Shown here piece after piece: positions 58,101 to 64,000 of a stretch of DNA of 64,000 bases. A program made the translations under genes and the position numbers. Within the stretch, counting starts at the first letter, position 1. Each line of letters opens with the position of its first letter. Origin of the DNA: Sipunculus nudus (lineage: Eukaryota; Annelida; Sipuncula; Golfingiida; Sipunculidae); contig CM049318.1 of NCBI GenBank assembly GCA_026874595.1, positions 36,911,956-36,975,955 on the forward strand, given 5' to 3'. Under the pieces are notes generated by a model that was not told the origin of the DNA, ran no database searches, and saw nothing but the letters and a program-made list of their open reading frames with translations.

Positions 58101-58519
58101 TACCAGTTTTATTAAATAGTTAGCGTTTCTCCTAAAAGTTTCATGGCATCTGCTAATACTACGTTCTAAAACAGGTTGCTTGCTCCTATATACACGTGGG
58201 AACAAGTCTACAGCGAGCAAGAACAGTGGTGCTAAATATAAATGTAGTGCACACGCCACCTGGTGGCCGTACCTCGCTGGCAACATCATGGTTTCATTAA
58301 TGTTCTGATGAGGAACTACCTTTTAGTCATCGGGATATTTAAAATCCTGCCTTCTGCTACATATTGCGCCAATTGTTAGCTCAGCTGACTGTTAGTCATC
58401 TGCATGAGCTATAGCGATCACCCTTTGTCCGGCGCCCGCCCGGCCGTCCGGTTGTCTCGCTGTCCGTCCAATAACAGGGCACAAAATCGTAAAAGTTAGA
58501 CTTAGATTTTTTTTACTAT
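55165..58519. other. Non-coding stretch upstream of the SLC28 gene
   Basis: A (GTCC)n-like run at about 56336-56366, a C tract at 56599-56617 and a second GTCCG-rich patch at 58430-58470. No gene identified. Confidence 0.45.
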
Positions 58520-59465
58520 TGAGGCCCTTGGCAAATATCATTGGAAACATTAAATTAGGTCATGGTGAACTATATACGCTGCGACCTAAGGACCGAAAAC
58601 GATTTTGAAGACCCAGACAGTCAGGCGGAAAACAAATTGTATCCATTTGGCCCAGAATCTTTTAACGTCACATTCAGGGAGGTCCTTTGCAAATGAAATT
58701 AGTTCACTGTGACTTACATACTGTAAGCTATAGGAAAAAGGATGTCATTTCAGCACTCTGAATGTAAAATGGGTAAAAATCAAAGATCTTGGCCTGGAAT
58801 CTTCTAACACAACATCCAGTGAGGTTCATGCAAAATGCCTTGAAAACCTGAATTTAGGTCATGGTGACCTATATTCTGCAAGCTACAGACCAAACACTTG
58901 GGGCCTCCAGACAGACAGGGTACAAATTATATCCATTTTCGTAAAAAATCTTTTAACATATCATCCAGGGAAGTCTTGGATAGATCCCCTTGGAAACCTG
59001 AAATAATGTCAAGGTGACCTAAATTCTATGAGCTGCTGGCAAACAATATAATTATGAACACCTAGACAGTCACACAGGTCACAGACTTAACTGTTGGACC
59101 CAGAACCTTCTTTTGTAAAATCCAGGGGGGGGGGGGGTCCTTGGCAAGTGTCCACTGAATCTTGAAATTAAGTCACTGTGATATATTCTGTGAGAAATAG
59201 ATGATAGCAGTAGGGCCTAGAACCTTCTAATAAAATTAAGATCGAGGGAAGGAGCTGTAAGGGCCCTGTAAAATCTTCTTAGAAACACTAAATAATGTCA
59301 CTGTGAACATTTAGCACCAGATAAGTTAGACTGACCGAATCGTAGCAGTTGGACATAGACCTTAGCATCTAGGGAGTTCTTGGTAAAATGTTCTCGAAAA
59401 CCCTAAATAAGGTTGCTGTATCCTATTTTCTAAGGCCTATGGACAATATGCCTAATTTTGAGCTC
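58520..59465 (+). repeat. Old diverged tandem array, about 7 units of 120-155 bp
   Basis: Each unit shows, in order, a GAGGTCCTTGGCAAAT-like block, a TTGGAAACCTGAAATTA-like block, a GTCA-TGG/CTG-TGA palindrome, then TATTCTGTGAGCTA. Landmarks lie at about 58530, 58680, 58822, 58970, 59140, 59258 and 59375. Units are about 60-70% alike by eye. A G tract interrupts at 59127-59139. Confidence 0.6.
58856..58870. promoter_or_regulatory. Perfect ERE-type palindrome inside the tandem array
   Basis: AGGTCATGGTGACCT equals the consensus estrogen-receptor-type element AGGTCAnnnTGACCT. Degenerate versions occupy the same place in other units (58557, 58701, 59006, 59170, 59295). Hormone-receptor binding is an inference from motif only. 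Confidence 0.35.
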
Positions 59466-59937
59466 TTTGGAAGTAATTTTATCCATAGATCAAGTTTCCT
59501 TAACAAATATCCTTCACCAAAAAGTGTATAACACTCCCCTGTGTTTCTGTTCGGGCCAATTTTTTTCCGTCTGTTTGTCCGTCTCTCGAATCTTCCCTAA
59601 AATTCATTGGCGTTCATTATCTTATTAGACGGCAGTCATTTTTTACGGGTGATCTGGTTCTTACCGAAGATTGGCGCTGTTAAATTTCAGCAGCATCGAA
59701 AAGACCTGAAGACTGGTCTTAAGGGGAGTATGTGTGGTATAGGATTTGAAACATTTCCGACTTCTAATAATATATATATATAAAGCCTCCAGAAAGCCAT
59801 CTGTGACAGCGAAGGTATAGCGACACCCTTATAGGGTACCTAATGGAGGTTAAAATGATTATTGTTTACTATTCTTATGTTCCCCTATTGTTCTTGTTAT
59901 AATTCTTTTAACAGTTTTCTCTGTTGCTTCAGTGACC

Positions 59938-60147
59938 ATGTCGGAAATACAGTTGACCGCCATTAAAAAGACCGAACCAGAGTACGGAGCTCTGAAGCAC
60001 AGAACACAGTCACCTAGTGATCACGTGATCAACGCCAACACCAAAGAAGGTCACGTGAACGGTGGATATACGCCAGAAAGTTTTGGAAATGGCGCTGTTA
60101 AAAATGAATCTTCCCTTCCTAATGCCACTACTGTGAAGCCACCAGAA
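59938..60147 (+). CDS. slc28a3-like: Concentrative nucleoside transporter (SLC28), coding exon 1
   Basis: SLC28 proteins are Na+- or H+-coupled importers of nucleosides in the plasma membrane. This exon starts at ATG 59938 (GTGACC-ATG, A at -3), just after acceptor-like TTTTAACAG and TTGCTTCAG, so a 5' UTR exon lies further upstream. It encodes 70 hydrophilic residues (MSEIQLTAIKKTEPEYGALK..., ending VKPPE) of the cytoplasmic N-terminus, the poorly conserved part of the family. It ends in phase 0 at GAA/GTAAGA. Assignment rests on the next exons in frame. Confidence 0.75.
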
Positions 60148-60897
60148 GTAAGAAATAATTTCTAATTATACGTTCTATCCAGCACACAAGTGGATAGATT
60201 AAGAAGCATTTAAAGAAGCTTTCTCTGGTTGCATAAAAAATCAGCTGTACCCATCACGTGCGGGTTTTTTTCATCTTATTTAGTTCATAACCTCTAGTAA
60301 ACCTTATATGTAAAATATGAGTCAGGACAGTTCAGTCTTAACGCTATTTTCATAACCTGGTGTGGCAACAGGATAAGTGGCTTTGGTATAGTACGTCGTC
60401 ATTTTCAACGGCTTTTTCGTCGTTTTCAAGTGCGTTTGTATGAGCCATGACGTAGCTGATCCCGAAGCTTCTGCTGTGTGTGTAAACAACAGATTACTTG
60501 CGCCCGACACACGGACATATCACACTCGTGCACAATTTGGCCAGTTGAGCACCTGGGGCCCAAAGGGGTTTGGCGATGGGATTATTTCTTAAATCTCAAG
60601 CATTTCGTGACAGCTTCGTATGTTAGTAAATCTTTACCCAACTAGAATTATATTATTTAAGGTTAAAACCTCGTATGCATCCTTGCGTACTGCTATCGAT
60701 TTATTAATATCAGTTTTTGTGAGGTGGGTCTTGCAGGCATACCTACTTCCCATCTAAAAAATAATAATTATATAAGTTAGACCATTTGACCGTGAATTTC
60801 TTAGTTCATACACACCCTCTGCTTGGATATCGCGCACATGGTTTTAAAGCATTAGTGTAAATACAACAATTCAATGTGAAGACCCATCTAAACACAG

Positions 60898-61095
60898 ATT
60901 TACAAAAGGAAAATGCAACGAACCTACGTTTTACAAGAGCAAAGGTCCCTTTCAAGCTTGTTTTTCTTTCTGAAATAGCAAATTTTTATCTTGTGGTTAT
61001 CACGCTGTTTGGCACGGTCTGCACACTGCGCGGAATCACACTGGGCAAGAGGACAACTTTGCGTCAAACTCTACCACCCACAATGCACCAGGGCT
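60898..61095 (+). repeat. Intronic repeat pair, member 1 (partner 62948-63145)
   Basis: Located in intron 1 of the SLC28 gene. Shares with 62948-63145 the ordered blocks ACGAGAGTAAAGG-like/CAAGAGCAAAGG, CCTTTCAAGCTTG/CCGTTCAAGATTG, TCACGCTGT, ACTGCGCGGAATCA and TGCGTCAAACTCT. Confidence 0.65.
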
Positions 61096-61443
61096 TTTAA
61101 GAATTGTTTCAAGGCAAATTACATACACGTGGTTGATTAAGTGGTAAGCACTTCATCGAATAAGTAATATTTTGTAAGCATTCGTATATCAAAAGTAAAC
61201 AGAAGGTATTTCCTTGAAATGTACCAAATTTTGAATTTTAAAGTTTTATAGTTGACACATGTAGTCCCGGCCGTCCCACACTGTCTAATAGGAAGAGGGT
61301 TGTTTCAGGTAGAAACGATATCAGGCGGAAGGGTGATTTTGTCTCTTCGAGTTAAAGATAGATGGCAGCAGCAGCGACTTTGTGCCTTCAGTTAGGCCTC
61401 CATAACAGAAATTAGGTAAAAAAATATGTTTTTGAAATTGCAG

Positions 61444-61835
61444 GAAAACTTGAACTCCCAGCCAAATGAATACGAGAAGAAAGACTTGGAGGCTGGCGGT
61501 GCTACGACATTCGGCCAAGACGACCAGCCGAACTGTTGTCTTCAGAAGATACAGAGCTCTCAACAGAAGATGGGGGAGCTATACAGTAAACACCGCCTAC
61601 ACATACGCTGGACAGTCTACGCTATACTTCTTATTTTATACGCAATATACTTCGCTTTCGCTATGAGCCACCGGTTTGGGGATGAGGGGTCCATCCGGTT
61701 GCTTTGGATCACGTGCGTTGCCGTGGCGCTTATTATCATTACTATCATTAAGGACAACTGGGGGAGTGTTATTTACGACAGAGTGCTGCTCCCACCGACC
61801 AATCTCGTGGAAAGCAAATGGACACTCTGTAAATG
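61444..61835 (+). CDS. slc28a3-like: SLC28 nucleoside transporter, coding exon 2
   Basis: Follows the acceptor TTTGAAATTGCAG in phase 0 and gives residues 71-200 plus two bases of Trp201. After a charged cytoplasmic segment come two membrane spans, WTVYAILLILYAIYFAFAM (about 126-144) and LLWITCVAVALIIITII (about 156-172). A loop KDNWGSVIYDRVLLPP follows, like the region before the third span in animal CNTs. The donor is AATG/GTCAGT. Reading through the donor would give only a short tail (SVTSSVSVN) and a stop. Confidence 0.85.
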
Positions 61836-62623
61836 GTCAGTAACATCATCAGTGTCTGTTAACTGATCTAAGGGTTCTTTCAAGTGAAAGCTTAAATTGC
61901 TGGTACCTAATTATATTTATAAGATATCCGAAGACCCTTTCCTTGCATTGAGACATAAAATTATTCATAAACATAATTAAATGATACTCTACCAATATCT
62001 ATATTTGGATTACTTATAACATAAAGGATAAAATCCATCCGTTTAATAACGCTAACATCCACGTAAAAAAGCATCTTAACTTTTTGAGATTTCCTGTGAA
62101 CGGACCACCGATAAACAGACAGACAGGTAGACAGCAGAAACAAAAACATGGACTCGGGATTTTGGTGCTGGTATAGAAAGAAAAAGACAACAGCTACACT
62201 CATACCAGTGCTGCAAATACATTCATACCCTGTTCCACACTAGGCATGCAAATTGAACTTTGGCAATACTTATGTTGGCTTGTTGTTCGAGAGGGGTTCA
62301 AATTCGTGGTATTCGCGAATAGGAAACCTTCGTGAGTAAGACACTTCATCTGCACAGGTGATTGATCATTTATGATATAGACGCAGTTTATGTATGTTAT
62401 CCACGTGATCACGCCTGAACGTTTAAAAGTCGAAAGGTAAAACTTTATATTATAAATAATCATGTGCGTTATGTTACCTGAAATCAAAGAATGAAATTAT
62501 ACATAGTTTTAGATCTTTCAAGTTAGCCTATGTGACCATCGGTTACAAGAATTTTACTTGATCTCATTGGTCTCCGTCAAATTGTCAAGATTTAGCCCCA
62601 TTTTAAACAATGCGACAATGGAT

Positions 62624-62783
62624 CACGGGCACTTGACACAATGTATTCACCGGGTGAGAGATATTACAAGCATGACTGGGCAGGTCAGTGGGTTGGTTGG
62701 TAAGATAGGTGACATGGGGATGGGCCCAGTGATGCTTGTAATATCGCTCACCCGGTTATATTACATTGTGTCAAGTGCCTGTG
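62624..62783. mobile_element. Foldback MITE, 160 bp (SLC28 intron 2)
   Basis: Arms of about 58 bp: CACGGGCACTTGACACAATG and then CGGGTGAGAGATATTACAAG on the left. The reverse complement of the right arm has CACAGGCACTTGACACAATG and CGGGTGAGCGATATTACAAG. The loop is about 40 nt. Non-coding; a 90-codon frame across it is an artefact of the palindrome. No clear target duplication. Confidence 0.75.
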
Positions 62784-62947
62784 TAATTGATATACTATGT
62801 ATAGGTTACTGCTTAGTAAGATTGCGATAACTGAACCCTGAAGAAACACTAACAAATTTAAAATTGCGAAAATAAGCCTATGAAATCCAACACAATAAAT
62901 ACTTTATTTTATAAATTTTGAAATTCTAAAGATCCATTGAAGGAACA

Positions 62948-63145
62948 CAAATTTACAAGAACAAAAAAGCCACAAACTCTTACTTTACGAGAGTAAAGGC
63001 CCCGTTCAAGATTGTTTTTTTTTTCTGAAGTAGCCATTTTCTTTCTTGTAATTATTCACGCTGTGTGACACTGTCTCTACACTGCGCAGAATCAAACTGG
63101 GCAAGAGTACTTCTCTGCGTCAAACTCTGCCACAGATTGATGTGA
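62948..63145 (+). repeat. Intronic repeat pair, member 2
   Basis: See 60898-61095. In the same orientation, in the next intron. About three quarters of positions agree by eye. Confidence 0.65.
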
Positions 63146-63360
63146 TAAAACATGAATCTTATAATGTTCTTCGTTTAAATATAATGAGACTTTCAGACAC
63201 TGATTCACTCTAGTACTGAAAATGCGCATAGAGAAAATCGCCAAATTTACAACATGCATCCAATCTTAGATGTTTGTGGCAGTTCATGTTCTTTAGGTAC
63301 TAGTAGATGCGTCATTTGTGTATGTATGCATGTCCTGTACGTGCCTTGTATGTATTCCAG

Positions 63361-63505
63361 GTTGTTTATCGCAGCGGTCCTCATTGCCTTTGTTTTATAC
63401 GTGGGAATCGGGATAGCACCAAGAAACACCTACAACCTGGTTTCTTTAGCGGGTCTCGTTGTCTTTGTCCTGCTGTTGTTTATATTCTCCAAAAATCCAG
63501 CAAGG
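63361..63505 (+). CDS. slc28a3-like: SLC28 nucleoside transporter, coding exon 3
   Basis: The acceptor TATGTATTCCAG precedes G, which completes the Trp codon. The exon adds residues 202-249: a membrane span LFIAAVLIAFVLYVGIGIA, then APRNTYNLVSLAGLVVFVLL and LFIFSKNPAR. The segment resembles the family's (R)P-x-x-L-(V/I)-SFAG-x-x-(V/M)-F...ACSK signature, which is the main reason for the SLC28 call. It ends in phase 0 at AAGG/GTGAGT. The remaining conserved transport core lies beyond the window. Confidence 0.85.
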
Positions 63506-63531
63506 GTGAGTAAACTTTACTGATGCACGTC

Positions 63532-63648
<117 letters not shown>

Positions 63649-63992
63649 CCGATAAATTCAATACCCTCGGAGTACTTCGGTTTCGCATCCCCTCGTCCTT
63701 ATCGAACTTTATTTCATCCAGTTTCACGAAACCGCTCATGGGGCTGCCATTTTGCGTACACACTTAAACCCGGATGTCACTGGTCGCGTGTCGAAATTAT
63801 GGGTATACCGCTAGTTATGATAAATCTATCACTTTTCCCATACCAGTCATCATTGTTAGTATATGAGTAGGTATATGTGAACTCTCTACCCTGTTAATGA
63901 AACGTGCACATCGCATAATTAAAAAATAGATACGCGACCCAAGGATAATTTTTTGTTCGGTAAATGTTCGTGTATATTTTTGTATGTTTTAG

Positions 63993-64000
63993 AATGGCCG
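63993..64000 (+). CDS. slc28a3-like: Possible start of SLC28 coding exon 4 (cut by the window edge)
   Basis: TTTTTGTATGTTTTAG is a good acceptor ending at 63992. The eight bases after it are too few to confirm frame; in phase 0 they read Asn-Gly-. Confidence 0.35.

Overview
This is a eukaryotic, animal-type window, most likely from a mollusc or another lophotrochozoan. It is AT-rich and gene-poor. It has GT-AG introns, many (AT)n microsatellites, poly-G/C tracts, tRNA-derived SINEs and dense small DNA transposons. The mollusc assignment is inferred from general character and the repeat types; no species can be named. No bacterial or viral gene organisation is present.

Three protein-coding genes can be built with matching splice phases. 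(1) 9467-5550, minus strand: a three-exon, 393-residue, type II Golgi carbohydrate sulfotransferase of the HNK-1ST/CHST8-14 family. Its middle exon is a 35-nt microexon. (2) 33023-20908, minus strand: a three-exon, 435-residue, single-pass membrane protein of unknown family. It has a very short ectodomain, a Cys-rich juxtamembrane segment and a long acidic tail with SH2-ligand-like tyrosines. A TATA-less promoter with NRF-1-, YY1- and CCAAT-type sites lies just upstream of its ATG. (3) 59938 to the right edge, plus strand: the N-terminal exons of an SLC28 concentrative nucleoside transporter, which continues beyond the window. An orphan exon-like ORF with a strong donor (17574-17428, minus) and a Ty3-like gag fragment (36367-36188, minus) complete the coding-like material.

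The rest is mainly repeats. A family of elements resembling Helentron-associated non-autonomous elements (HINE-like) has seven copies. One of them (38370-41826) is split by a 2.9-kb hAT-like element with an exact 8-bp target duplication. A second hAT-like element lies at 29940-30819. Other TIR elements lie at 6718-7292, 8663-9225, 44691-44868, 45222-45508 and 62624-62783. Three further dispersed families (B, C and a MITE pair) recur. A 3.4-kb minisatellite with higher-order structure fills 51604-54990, and an older diverged array carrying hormone-response-element-like palindromes fills 58520-59465.

Possible regulatory sequence includes eight exact TGACGTCA octamers in 6.0-11.15 kb around the sulfotransferase gene, and a duplicated TCF/LEF-plus-homeodomain motif at 23733-23850 inside an intron of the membrane-protein gene. 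I found no convincing new multi-gene system. The most unusual items are the membrane-protein gene, the CRE-like cluster and the repeat architectures.
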